Below are positions 31,966-43,349 of a stretch of 64,000 bases of DNA, in pieces. Made by a program: the position numbers and the translations under genes. Below the pieces are notes generated by a model. That model worked only from the letters and a program-made list of their open reading frames with translations. It had not been told where the DNA came from and made no database searches. Every line of letters starts with the position of its first letter. Position 1 is the first letter of the stretch. This DNA comes from Phymatolithon calcareum (lineage: Eukaryota; Rhodophyta; Florideophyceae; Hapalidiales), in contig OZ345367.1 of assembly GCA_977006965.1 (NCBI GenBank), forward strand, positions 2,774,264 through 2,838,263, in the 5' to 3' direction.

Positions 31966-32059
31966 TACTAAGCCGCGGGACGGGGAGCAGTTGCGTCGTC
32001 AGCGACAAATCACAAAGCTGAAACAGGCGACTTGTTTTTACACACAGAATGCTGGAAAG

Positions 32060-32350
32060 AGCCAGATCAAGAAAAGGAGCATTCTGGCCGTCCTAATCGA
32101 AGAAAGAGACGTGGAGGAACTGTAATGCGTTAGTCGAAACATATCGGCATTTTTACATTACGACGTTTTCTAAATGCACGTGACTTTCCTCATGCAAGGA
32201 GTTTCAGGAAAATCGTTGCTCAACATGCTCTTCAAAGAAGAAGGAGATATCTTGGAGTCCAGCAGAAAGAGAAAAAACTGCGTTATCAGCCATGGTCCAC
32301 CTTGGCGGTCATCAGACTCGCGAATACACGGCACCGCCAATTCGCGGTAA
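32060..32350 (+). repeat. Two-copy coding repeat, copy 2
   Basis: Partner of 23203-23560, in the opposite orientation. It encodes KRSILAVLIEERDVEE, a stop, then the VTFLMQGVSGKSLLNMLFKE block. The shared nucleotide word ccatggtc(c/t)acc(t/c)(t/c)ggcg is easy to see in both. Function unknown. Confidence 0.6.
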
Positions 32351-34023
32351 GATGAGCATCCGGTCGATTCCACCGAATGACCACATCACTTCACGCAGAT
32401 AGGTCCAGTGATATTGTACCAAGCCTCATGAGATATCTTGAGACACACGTCGGAAGATATCAACTGAACTAAGAGGAGATTAGACAAGGCGTCAATTGAG
32501 CTGCGACCCTCAGACGACAGAAAATCTGACCAGTGGACCCCAAGCTTTTTTCTCCGCCATTTTCCGGGAGAGGATTATTGTAGCCAGGGCAACAATGACG
32601 ACACGGAATACAATGATTTGAGTAGATAATCGAAGCTACAAGAGCGTAGCCGCTGAAACGTCTCTCCCCGTTCAGTCTCATGAGTGCTTCTGAGGGCGTT
32701 TAATAAATTCCATATTGAAAAAAATCTCCGCGTTAGCAATGAGTTGCCGTCTCATAGGAAGGGAGTGGGCATGTTTCGTGACTTGAAGAGCATCGGAAAC
32801 GAGCAGAAAGCGGGCGGAGTAGAAGGCGGTGCAAGGGGTTGCGGGAAATATCGATCTCTCCAGCACATGCACTTTACAGGAAATTATGTTTCATATTGCA
32901 AATTGTAAGTAGATGTGGAGAAGCATGTTGTCCGAATTGCTTTTCTTCCTACGAACTAAAGCGCTCTTTGACGGAATCTTATCATAATTGGCCCATAGAG
33001 CCATTATTATGCGCAATACTTATTTGGCAGGACTGTCCCTCGTTTTCTTCGTCCTCGTTGTCGAAAAGATATCCTCTGTGCTGCATGTAACAGATGTTCT
33101 GCTTTCTGTGCCCTTTCCATGAACGATTTCACGAAACGAGCTCACTAAAAAAGCGAAAACTTTAAGATCCGATTTCTCTGCCTTGGAGGAGAGCAGTATA
33201 AAAATTGCAGCGCATCCTCGATGACGTCGTGTGCCCCTTCTGAATTATCAAGTTTGTCTTACGGAAATCTTACGTTTATTACAAAATCTGGTCGCCTCAA
33301 AATGGCTAAATCGGATGGAAGCAGCGATTTCCCGAAAGTATTACAGTCGATATCTCCGTAACTTTAACGAATTTCGTAAATGTTTTTCCAGAAAAGGCTT
33401 CCCCAGTGGATTATCTACAGGATACAATCATGTCTGCAAAGTGTAGACCATGGTCTCCTTCAGAGATCGACGTCTAAAGGTCACTAGAGTTCTTGCGTTT
33501 CGCAGGAAACAGCTGCCCCGGCGAAGGGCACAGAACATTTCTTTGATAAGGCACTGGGGTCAAGAAGAGCACTTAATTGACGCATCTTGCAGTAGTGCAG
33601 GGATACTGGAGGTTGGAGAGATCAGTGTAATGCGCACGATCCAGACAGCAATGCAATAATAATTAATCTCAAACGTAAGATATTGGGGTTTGCTAGACCC
33701 AAAATTCTTCCGTGGTCGAATAAATTGTAGTGGTTAGATCGGTATTTCCCGCAACCCCCGGGTAAGTTTTCAAAGAATCAAAATCGTATGCCTTCGCAAA
33801 GGATACTCGCCATCGCTCCGAAGCATGAGATAAGACGCCTTTTCGATGATCGCCATTTGAAACTCTGCCTGAAAAATTGCTCCTCCTCACAAGAAAGGCT
33901 CTGAGAACCGCGAATACGTGGGCAAGAACAGTCAAGCGGCCTGCGCTTGGGGTGCTGCGGGGATTTCTTGAACTCCCACCAACAGGTTCTGAGCTCGTGA
34001 ACCCACGCCGAATAGATATGTGG
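32351..34023. other. Interval without a recognised gene
   Basis: Frames of 60-125 codons on both strands (32684-32908, 33231-33659 plus; 33693-34070 minus). None has recognisable motifs or repeat partners. Confidence 0.4.
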
Positions 34024-34605
34024 TCATTCACCGACAGCGCAAGCTGTGTCGTGCAGCGAATTACTATCATTAAGCACCTCGTGCTTCAAAATACTTGGGA
34101 CGTGATCGGTGTCCGCCTTTTCACTCGAAAATGGCGCAGCCCGCTCCTCACTACTGACTGTGAGAGGCTTATAATTGCTGCTCAGAGCAATGCCGCTCGC
34201 AACCATGTGCATATCCGCGGGGGCATAGTCAGTGGAATCGATTCCAAGTAGTTGAAGTGACCTTGGCTGCAACTGCTGCTGAAAATTTTTTCGAAATCTG
34301 TACATTAGAGGCGCGCTGGTCAACTGGCGAAGGGATGATCCCGAAGTCCACTCTTGGAAAGAAGCACTACTTTCCTCGCTCTTAACCGCCTGCGGAGAAC
34401 CAAGCCGCTCTTCCAGAATCCCAATGCCAGACGAATACATTTCTCCTCGAAACATGTCATTGATTCCACCGTCACCTCCATCTTCAACAGTACGATTAAG
34501 GAGATAGTGACCCAACTTCTCCACACTGCCAGTTGTTTCTCCAAAATCCAGCTTCTCTCCGATGACGAAATGTTCTCCAAAACCGAGCTTCTCTCCGACG
34601 CCCAT
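34024..34605 (-). CDS. Unrecognised protein, about 193 residues
   Basis: An uninterrupted frame from ATG at 34605 to TGA at 34024 (a GTG lies in frame at 34653). The N-terminal 30 residues repeat a short Gly-Glu-Lys-Leu motif three to four times (GEKLGFGEH, GEKLDFGET, VEKLGHY). The rest is Ser-rich and low in hydrophobic runs, so it is probably soluble and partly disordered. No domain is recognised. It overlaps a plus-strand frame at 34354-34644. It could be a host gene exon or part of the neighbouring hAT debris. Confidence 0.35.
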   Translation of the reverse strand: MGVGEKLGFGEHFVIGEKLDFGETTGSVEKLGHYLLNRTVEDGGDGGINDMFRGEMYSSGIGILEERLGSPQAVKSEESSASFQEWTSGSSLRQLTSAPLMYRFRKNFQQQLQPRSLQLLGIDSTDYAPADMHMVASGIALSSNYKPLTVSSEERAAPFSSEKADTDHVPSILKHEVLNDSNSLHDTACAVGE

Positions 34606-34621
34606 CGTTTCCCCAGGACCA

Positions 34622-35497
34622 CGCAATATGATCGTAACTTTTGAAGAAGTCACAGTGGAAGATCAAATGGAACAGAACGCCAAGAACCTGAGGAGAGCGC
34701 AATTTGTGTCAGTACTGGGCATCAAGCAGGAGAGCACAATAGGCAGAATCATATCTGAGTACTATGATAGCCATGATAAGCAGCATAGTTCGCCAGGACT
34801 AATAGTATGCCCGAAAGGTGCTGACTGCCGAGGCAATGGTGAAATCGCTTTTGAAAAAGGAAAGGGGTATACTAACCCGTACAGCCACAAGAAGCCACAA
34901 GAAGAGTTGCATATATCGTGCATGAATTGTGTGTGACTCAGCATTCGAGTCGGGAGTTGTTAAGATACAGCGCGGTGAGTCCGATACTATGTCAAATGAA
35001 GAGAAAGATTCATGCAAGAAGTTCAGAGTGGAACAAGATGACGGCATTACAAGCTCCATCGGCGGATCGGGTGGAGGCCGGCTGTCGATGTCGGAAAGAA
35101 TTGCCGTAAAAAAGCGCAAGCGTGCGGAGGTCCATCAGACTTATATAAATTTCGACGTTATTCTTGGATGAACTGCCGTGGTGGAGAGGCTTTGGTCGGT
35201 GGCCAAGAATATTTCGACCGACAATCGCAAGAGAGTGACACCGTTAAAGAGAACAAAGGTTACTGTGACCAGCTGTCGGTCTCCGTGGCGATGAACGCTG
35301 CCCGAAGCGCAAGAGTGATCCAACGCGTGAGTGAAGGCATGGCGCAGAAGAACCTGAATTAGATTCTGATATTGGAATAATTGGAAGAATGGTCAGATAT
35401 TGCAATTCCTATTGCCTTCAACCTTGCATTATTTGTATTGCAATTGCTATTGCATCATTTGCCCGAATAAATAAAAATAATATTGGTACTATCCCTG
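34622..35497 (+). pseudogene. hAT relative with BED-like finger and transposase C-terminus, core deleted
   Basis: The frame from about 34628 carries CPKGADCRGNGEIAFEKG and GYTNPYSHKK, a C2HC BED-like finger. After stops, VHQTYINFDVILG joins the AEVERLWS-type dimerisation region (VVERLWSVAKN), with TGA where the complete element has Ser. From 35100 to 35497 it matches the 3' 400 bases of the 21.7-kb hAT, including subterminal ATTGCAAT motifs and the terminal ggtactatccctg. The catalytic core is missing. I found no matching 5' end or target duplication. Confidence 0.75.
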
Positions 35498-36239
35498 GCC
35501 CCCAGCACCCCGCCCCTTTCATAGAAACGTAATCCGCGAAGGAGAAGCCTGTCTTTCACTCCCATCGTACCTGCCCTGCCGATACGAATCTGGTCGATAG
35601 AGCCAAATTGCATTGTGCCTCACTAGAATCGAAGCGCATGATACGAAAACTGAATCAGATGCACTCTTAAAACGTGTAAAATAATTATTAGAATTTTGCT
35701 TAATACAAGAGATATCATTGGCTAGATGAAATTTGCATTTCATATCATAAACATCTGAGTTATGCTCATCATACATTCAGGTGCGAATCATTTTTCTCGC
35801 TGTCCCCATTGATAGCTGGCTCCTCACATTTTCATTGCCGCCGAGCTTGCTCATGAAATTCACCACCCTTCCCAAGGACTTGTCCGGAAGGGACATCACA
35901 GTGGGGATAATTTCCTCGGCGAAATGACACAGCAAATTTGCTCCGCGGATGGAAAATAAAGATGCCCAGCCTACAGTTGCGTTACGTGTTCCTTGAACAA
36001 ACACAAGAAAAACTCCGTAAGCTCAACCTGCGAATGAGTTCTGTGCCTTTTCTCTTTGCGAATGCACTTCAGTACTGCTATATACCCATTCTGACCTATT
36101 CGAATAATTTCAGACTGAAAACTTAAGGCCAGCTCTGACATTCTGAATTTTCTGCAATTGTTCAAATGCATTGCCTTTCCCCGAACTAAAATGTTCTGGT
36201 GTTCGCAATCTCGTCAAATGGTCTCCACGCGACGCAACA
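35498..36239. other. Interval between two hAT relatives
   Basis: Minus-strand frames at 35519-36171 lie directly downstream of the minus-strand BED-like finger and could be diverged transposase, but I see no hAT blocks. Otherwise nothing was recognised. Confidence 0.35.
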
Positions 36240-36830
36240 TGTGAAGAGCCATACACAATTCATGCACGAGATATGCAACTCTTCTTGTGGCTGTACGTGT
36301 TAGTATACCCCTTTCCTCTTTCAAAAGCGATTTCACCATTGCCTCGGCAGTCAGAACCTTTCTGGCATAGAAGGATGTTAAAAGGCACCTTATAGCGTGA
36401 TATTTCGGTTATGCGAGACTGCACATCGCGTTCTTCTTCACGTTGCTTCTGCGGTAGAACCTGAACACCTTCTTTCAGGCCTGGTTTTCGTCCGTTACTT
36501 GACATTCTGGACGTCTTGTTTCGGCAGAGCAATTCGCAGGAGTGTGAAGTTCAAGAGATCGCATGAGCAAGACAGCATTCGGGAGCAATTTCCGGGTCAA
36601 TGCCGGTCGACGTGTCTGTATTTATCAAGAAGCATCGATAACAGAGCAGAATTCCTGACTGCAATCGGATGTCGCCGATTCGGATGGCAATACGTAAACT
36701 GTGTTGCGATCTTCTATAGCCCTTTTCGGTAAATTTTCCTTACAGATCTTGTACCGTAGCTCTGTACGACGATCGGGCGAGCGCCGAGGAGGGCAAGGAT
36801 GTACCTTGATTTTCGACCGGGACACTGCAG
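36240..36830 (-). pseudogene. Second hAT relative, minus strand, 5' part only
   Basis: From about 36826 down it matches 21795-22060 of the complete element (SKIKVHPCPPRR, NTVYVLPSES, then the nucleotide word acacgtcgaccggcattga). It then diverges near 36560. At 36390-36240 it carries CQKGSDCRGNGEIAFERG and GYTNTYSHKKSC, nearly identical to the finger at 34.8 kb. The two fragments face each other about 1.3 kb apart. Confidence 0.7.
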
Positions 36831-37234
36831 TTCAACTGTGGGTCAAGTTTACACCAAGCAACGGTATTGGAAGTCGAAGTGGATGTGTAGCTGAAGAAGA
36901 CGCTGCCTAGCCGTGTCTAATTGAAGTGTCCTCTGGTCATTATTGCGCTGGCGATTTGTGCTTCATCACAAGTCGACCTATTAGAGTGTTTGAATTATTC
37001 CGGTAACCGTTGGAAACTGTATGCGAACGATCTGGCTCAGCGTTGTGTGAGACTCCGCAATCGCAAAGTCTTCAACTATACACATCGGGCTAAGATTTGT
37101 TGTCGGTTCTCGTGGTAGTGGTCTCATGTTCTACCGCGCCCACTTTTCTGGGAAGCGTGCGATAAAGTTTTCTTCTGAAACCGCAGGTGCTTCCCGTCAC
37201 GTTGCTTAGTGTCTCTTCTTTTGACTGGTGAGAA
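36831..37234. other. Interval without a recognised gene
   Basis: A 65-codon plus-strand frame at 36921-37118 is the only feature. It has no motif. Confidence 0.35.
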
Positions 37235-37500
37235 TGTACAGGAAACCGTGGCGACGTTGGCGGAGCTTAACACCAAATTGCAAGTCGCCTCGGAAAACAC
37301 AATTTCTTCGTTAAATTAAGGGCCAATCCGAGGACTGATCTCTCCTCCACCTTCTTGGAAGATGTTTTCCACGTGCGATGCATCTACAGGCCACTGTTCT
37401 CGGAAAATCGTCGACTAAGGTCATATACGCTCGATCGAAATAAACCCTGCTCCTACTCCTCCTGGTCGTAGCTTATTGGCAGAGCTACTTCTCAATGAAG
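37235..37500 (+). repeat. Two-copy coding repeat (TLAEL type), copy 2
   Basis: Partner of 31700-31965. After the PAPTPPGR block the frame continues LLAELLLNEEARKGTR and is open to 37739, further than copy 1. In-frame TAA and TAG interrupt the repeat part. Confidence 0.6.
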
Positions 37501-37979
37501 AGGCACGAAAAGGCACTAGAGTCGCTATCTCTGAGTATCACTCCTCCATGGCGACAAAAATTTATTTTGTCCAGGTTCAAAATGTACATTTCCAAACTGT
37601 TGCGCTGCTGATTTGGCATTGCTTAAAGACTTCAACGGTGGTTCGAAGGGAAGAAATTGTTTCAAATCTGCGACGACAAGCGGGGAGTCAAGATAGGCGT
37701 GTGATTTCCTACGGAGGGGTGCGATCATGCGTTGGATAACTTATTGCGACTGTGCACCCGGCGACTGTCAGCGTTATCGGCAGTCCCCAACATTTTGCAA
37801 AGATTGGCCAGTGAGATCTGGAAGACTCGTTCTGGTCTCAGTCTGTGCCGCATATATCATGAAGCTGGTCGAAGCGGAGCGCATGGAAAAACTCAAAGGT
37901 TTTCCCAGCAAGACGTTCAATGCGCCTACTCTTGGTTCTTGAGGTAATTGAAGGGTTATTTTCCCGAGATCGAAGTCAC
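37501..37979. other. Continuation of an open frame, unrecognised
   Basis: The plus-strand frame from 37476 to 37739 and a following frame (37727-37942) show no recognisable domain. They may be the continuation of the retroelement protein. Confidence 0.3.
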
Positions 37980-38340
37980 CCGTGTTGGACAAATGACGCG
38001 AAATTTTCCCGATGAGAGGCTAGAAAACAGCAAATTATCCAGCCAATTGGAGTTCTAGCAGACGTAGCTGTGCGAAAAAATTCATTTTATGATCTTTGAC
38101 ATGATAATAGTGCAAAATTTCTCTCCTGTCTTCTGCATCACTAGCACTAGTATCGATTTTCCGATTTCACACGTGTTAGCCATATGACGCAAAATTTTGC
38201 AAAAGAGGGTAATAAAACCGAAAATTTTCGGACTTCTTGGAGTTCTTACAGAAGCAGCCGCGCAAAAAAAGAATACTTATCATCTTTGGTATCATCGAAA
38301 TGCATTATTCCCTCCTGTTGTCCTTATCACCAGCACCTCG
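37980..38340 (+). repeat. Tandem duplication, unit about 190 bases
   Basis: Unit 1 (37980-38171) and unit 2 (38172-38340) share cgtgtt(a/g)g, atgacgc(g/a)aaatttt, ttggagttct, cgcaaaaaa, atgatctttg/tcatctttgg and (c/t)ctcctgt in the same order, with strong divergence between them. Confidence 0.55.
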
Positions 38341-38990
38341 AGAATGCTCCTCTGAGATCACTGGTGAACTGATTTGGCCCCCACCACGGTCGCACCTTGT
38401 TCGCACGGGCAAGGTAGTGGACGGCGACAATGGGATACGAAGCAGCCATGGCAGGGGCACGACTTGGATAACTTTGTGTATGGGAGGCTGCGCCTGCGCC
38501 TAACATTAGGAACCGCTTCATTGAACTTACCTTCCATCGGTGTCAAACTCCTGTAGTACTATACTATGCTTGAGTTGAAGATCTTTCGAGCGGTACAACC
38601 GTTCACAGCTGACAGAAGAACGACTTTCTCGAGTCCGTGTTTCCCCGCGGTTCTTGGCCCCTTGCGAACGTTGCGTAAGTCTCTGTCACCCACATTTCAG
38701 TCAGCTTTAAAGGAAACTCGAAGCTTCAAAACCTCTTGCTCAAACACGTCCGCGAGCGCCCGGGACGGGTTCATTCACAGTCTGAGCAACGACATTCTAT
38801 CGTCATTGACAAGAAAATCGAAATTGATCATGAAAAATGTTCTATGCTGTCTTCCCCAACTACTCTTCGAATGTACTCCAGTCCAACGAAGATGATTCGT
38901 CCGATCACAGAGACGGAAAGAGCCTTGACAATACCTTCTCAAATACTAAGCATCTTCACTTTCGAACGTCGATGAATCGTGGGGAATTCA
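38341..38990. other. Left flank of the satellite
   Basis: Overlapping plus-strand frames (38566-38895, 38736-38975). One reads HSIVIDKKIEIDHEKCSMLS and ends at the array edge. No family is recognised. The array may have expanded inside a former coding sequence, but this is speculative. Confidence 0.3.
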
Positions 38991-41900
38991 TTTTCATTCA
39001 TTTTCATTCATTTTCATTCATTTTCATTCATTTTCATTCATTTTCATTCATTTTCATTCATTTTCATTCATTTTCATTCATTTTCATTCATTTTCATTCA
39101 TTTTCATTCATTTTCATTCATTTTCATTCATTTTCATTCATTTTCATTCATTTTCATTCATTTTCATTCATTTTCATTCATTTTCATTCATTTTCATTCA
39201 TTTTCATTCATTTTCATTCATTTTCATTCATTTTCATTCATTTTCATTCATTTTCATTCATTTTCATTCATTTTCATTCATTTTCATTCATTTTCATTCA
39301 TTTTCATTCATTTTCATTCATTTTCATTCATTTTCATTCATTTTCATTCATTTTCATTCATTTTCATTCATTTTCATTCATTTTCATTCATTTTCATTCA
39401 TTTTCATTCATTTTCATTCATTTTCATTCATTTTCATTCATTTTCATTCATTTTCATTCATTTTCATTCATTTTCATTCATTTTCATTCATTTTCATTCA
39501 TTTTCATTCATTTTCATTCATTTTCATTCATTTTCATTCATTTTCATTCATTTTCATTCATTTTCATTCATTTTCATTCATTTTCATTCATTTTCATTCA
39601 TTTTCATTCATTTTCATTCATTTTCATTCATTTTCATTCATTTTCATTCATTTTCATTCATTTTCATTCATTTTCATTCATTTTCATTCATTTTCATTCA
39701 TTTTCATTCATTTTCATTCATTTTCATTCATTTTCATTCATTTTCATTCATTTTCATTCATTTTCATTCATTTTCATTCATTTTCATTCATTTTCATTCA
39801 TTTTCATTCATTTTCATTCATTTTCATTCATTTTCATTCATTTTCATTCATTTTCATTCATTTTCATTCATTTTCATTCATTTTCATTCATTTTCATTCA
39901 TTTTCATTCATTTTCATTCATTTTCATTCATTTTCATTCATTTTCATTCATTTTCATTCATTTTCATTCATTTTCATTCATTTTCATTCATTTTCATTCA
40001 TTTTCATTCATTTTCATTCATTTTCATTCATTTTCATTCATTTTCATTCATTTTCATTCATTTTCATTCATTTTCATTCATTTTCATTCATTTTCATTCA
40101 TTTTCATTCATTTTCATTCATTTTCATTCATTTTCATTCATTTTCATTCATTTTCATTCATTTTCATTCATTTTCATTCATTTTCATTCATTTTCATTCA
40201 TTTTCATTCATTTTCATTCATTTTCATTCATTTTCATTCATTTTCATTCATTTTCATTCATTTTCATTCATTTTCATTCATTTTCATTCATTTTCATTCA
40301 TTTTCATTCATTTTCATTCATTTTCATTCATTTTCATTCATTTTCATTCATTTTCATTCATTTTCATTCATTTTCATTCATTTTCATTCATTTTCATTCA
40401 TTTTCATTCATTTTCATTCATTTTCATTCATTTTCATTCATTTTCATTCATTTTCATTCATTTTCATTCATTTTCATTCATTTTCATTCATTTTCATTCA
40501 TTTTCATTCATTTTCATTCATTTTCATTCATTTTCATTCATTTTCATTCATTTTCATTCATTTTCATTCATTTTCATTCATTTTCATTCATTTTCATTCA
40601 TTTTCATTCATTTTCATTCATTTTCATTCATTTTCATTCATTTTCATTCATTTTCATTCATTTTCATTCATTTTCATTCATTTTCATTCATTTTCATTCA
40701 TTTTCATTCATTTTCATTCATTTTCATTCATTTTCATTCATTTTCATTCATTTTCATTCATTTTCATTCATTTTCATTCATTTTCATTCATTTTCATTCA
40801 TTTTCATTCATTTTCATTCATTTTCATTCATTTTCATTCATTTTCATTCATTTTCATTCATTTTCATTCATTTTCATTCATTTTCATTCATTTTCATTCA
40901 TTTTCATTCATTTTCATTCATTTTCATTCATTTTCATTCATTTTCATTCATTTTCATTCATTTTCATTCATTTTCATTCATTTTCATTCATTTTCATTCA
41001 TTTTCATTCATTTTCATTCATTTTCATTCATTTTCATTCATTTTCATTCATTTTCATTCATTTTCATTCATTTTCATTCATTTTCATTCATTTTCATTCA
41101 TTTTCATTCATTTTCATTCATTTTCATTCATTTTCATTCATTTTCATTCATTTTCATTCATTTTCATTCATTTTCATTCATTTTCATTCATTTTCATTCA
41201 TTTTCATTCATTTTCATTCATTTTCATTCATTTTCATTCATTTTCATTCATTTTCATTCATTTTCATTCATTTTCATTCATTTTCATTCATTTTCATTCA
41301 TTTTCATTCATTTTCATTCATTTTCATTCATTTTCATTCATTTTCATTCATTTTCATTCATTTTCATTCATTTTCATTCATTTTCATTCATTTTCATTCA
41401 TTTTCATTCATTTTCATTCATTTTCATTCATTTTCATTCATTTTCATTCATTTTCATTCATTTTCATTCATTTTCATTCATTTTCATTCATTTTCATTCA
41501 TTTTCATTCATTTTCATTCATTTTCATTCATTTTCATTCATTTTCATTCATTTTCATTCATTTTCATTCATTTTCATTCATTTTCATTCATTTTCATTCA
41601 TTTTCATTCATTTTCATTCATTTTCATTCATTTTCATTCATTTTCATTCATTTTCATTCATTTTCATTCATTTTCATTCATTTTCATTCATTTTCATTCA
41701 TTTTCATTCATTTTCATTCATTTTCATTCATTTTCATTCATTTTCATTCATTTTCATTCATTTTCATTCATTTTCATTCATTTTCATTCATTTTCATTCA
41801 TTTTCATTCATTTTCATTCATTTTCATTCATTTTCATTCATTTTCATTCATTTTCATTCATTTTCATTCATTTTCATTCATTTTCATTCATTTTCATTCA

Positions 41901-42050
41901 TTTTCATTCATTTTCATTCATTTTCATTCATTTTCATTCATTTTCATTCATTTTCATTCATTTTCATTCATTTTCATTCATTTTCATTCATTTTCATTCA
42001 TTTTCATTCATTTTCATTCATTTTCATTCATTTTCATTCATTTTCATTCA
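38991..42050 (+). repeat. Perfect satellite array, 306 copies of a 10-base unit
   Basis: The unit TTTTCATTCA repeats without one visible change over 3060 bases. A partial unit precedes it (attca, 38986-38990) and a broken one follows (tttttattaa, 42051-42060). The plus strand has no G. Because 10 is not a multiple of three, all forward frames are open. This produces two spurious frames of over 1000 codons that read as repeats of FIHFHSFSFI. The T4 tracts recur every 10 bases, close to the helical repeat, which predicts strong intrinsic curvature. Confidence 0.98.
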
Positions 42051-43349
42051 TTTTTATTAATATATAATCGTTCCGTTATTAATTTAATTTGTCGCTTCAG
42101 GAGCTCTACTTCCTTTTTCCCATCTTTTTCCTCTGCGTCGCCTTCTTTTCTCTCTGCTCTGCATTCTCTTTTTGGCTTCGCTCTTCTTCCTAGTTTCTCG
42201 TCAGCTCTTCTTCTGCAAGAGGCGGGTGCAACATTATTCCCGCAGAGATACCGAGATCATGAAAGAAAGAGCCGTCCGCAATCTCTACGCCCCTGAAGCA
42301 TTGTTGTTCAAACATACGCGACTCACTACTCCTCGAGCCCGTACGACGTCGAGAGCGTGGTACCATACTATCAGGGGAAAGATCTGGATCAGCAGATGAC
42401 GTTCGCGGGCCAGGTCCGTCCAGTTTCCCCACAGTAACACATTTCGCATGACGGTCAATCCCACCATGCTCTCGCACTGCTGAGTGGAACGTGTGCCCGT
42501 AGTTGAGCTTCAATCCCACTCTGTCTCCGCCTCTGTGTCCCTCGGTGCTACATTGTGCAGGTGCAGGCGCTGTTCTTCGCGCTCCCCTGCAGAGCGTGCT
42601 CGACAGTTCGACAGCTCCAACGAGAATATCTCATTTGCAGAAAGGCACCTGCCAAAGGAGCGCCAGACTCGGACCCTGGAGTCGAAAATTCGAAAGCGGC
42701 GCGCTCGTCCTCGCGACTTCGTACTCATTGCTAAAAAACCCGACCACGCGCTAGATCCTAAGATCTTCTAACGAGACGGCCTCAATTGGTGCGCAAATTT
42801 TAATAAAGGAGGTCATTACAGCACCTTTGCAAACCACATTAACTCCCAGACGCATCGTACGCGGACTGAAATTCTAAGCGCGGTACCGGACAATCTCACT
42901 TGCTCTTGCAGTGCAAAGCCTTTCGACACTTCGCAAGGCACTTCAGCGGATAGAAGCACCGTAACTTCCGGAAGATCAAGTTTTTAATTAAACTTCGTTC
43001 TGATCGATAGAAAGCACTTGCCGACTGCTCGAATCTTTTCCAAAAATTGCGAGTCCTGCAAGAAAATCGCTCGAGACAGAACGAGGGGACAGGAAAGCAT
43101 CTGCTCTGACCACACAGCACGAAAATTGTTCAGTGCTTGCTGAAGTTTATGAATCGCATTCTGCTCGACAAACTTTCGCGCCAGAATTCGCGTGTGATGC
43201 TGATTGTTCACGTGAGGAACCCTCTACGAAGAAGCGTCGACTTTAGAAAAGAGAGAAACTTTACTTTGACATGTCAGACATGCTGTCAAGACCCAAGCCG
43301 AGGAAAAACCGAAGAAAAAATCAGGACAGCTCACTGAAAGGCAATCAGA
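42051..43349. other. Right flank of the satellite, unrecognised frames
   Basis: Contains a pyrimidine-rich stretch (42090-42200), a 109-codon minus-strand frame (42190-42519) and a plus-strand frame at 42484-42771 with a charged C-terminal part (TRTLESKIRKRRARPRDFVL). The plus-strand text at 43180-43340 is Lys/Arg-rich and could be a degraded N-terminal part of the helicase that follows. Confidence 0.35.

Noticed and set aside
38991-42050. CRISPR-like array
   Set aside because: Units are contiguous with no spacers, the unit is only 10 bases, and the context is eukaryotic.
38837-42296. Two forward frames of more than 1000 codons made of FIHFHSFSFI repeats
   Set aside because: They are produced by the 10-base satellite, which has no stop in any forward frame. 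No start context or non-repeat domain supports a protein.
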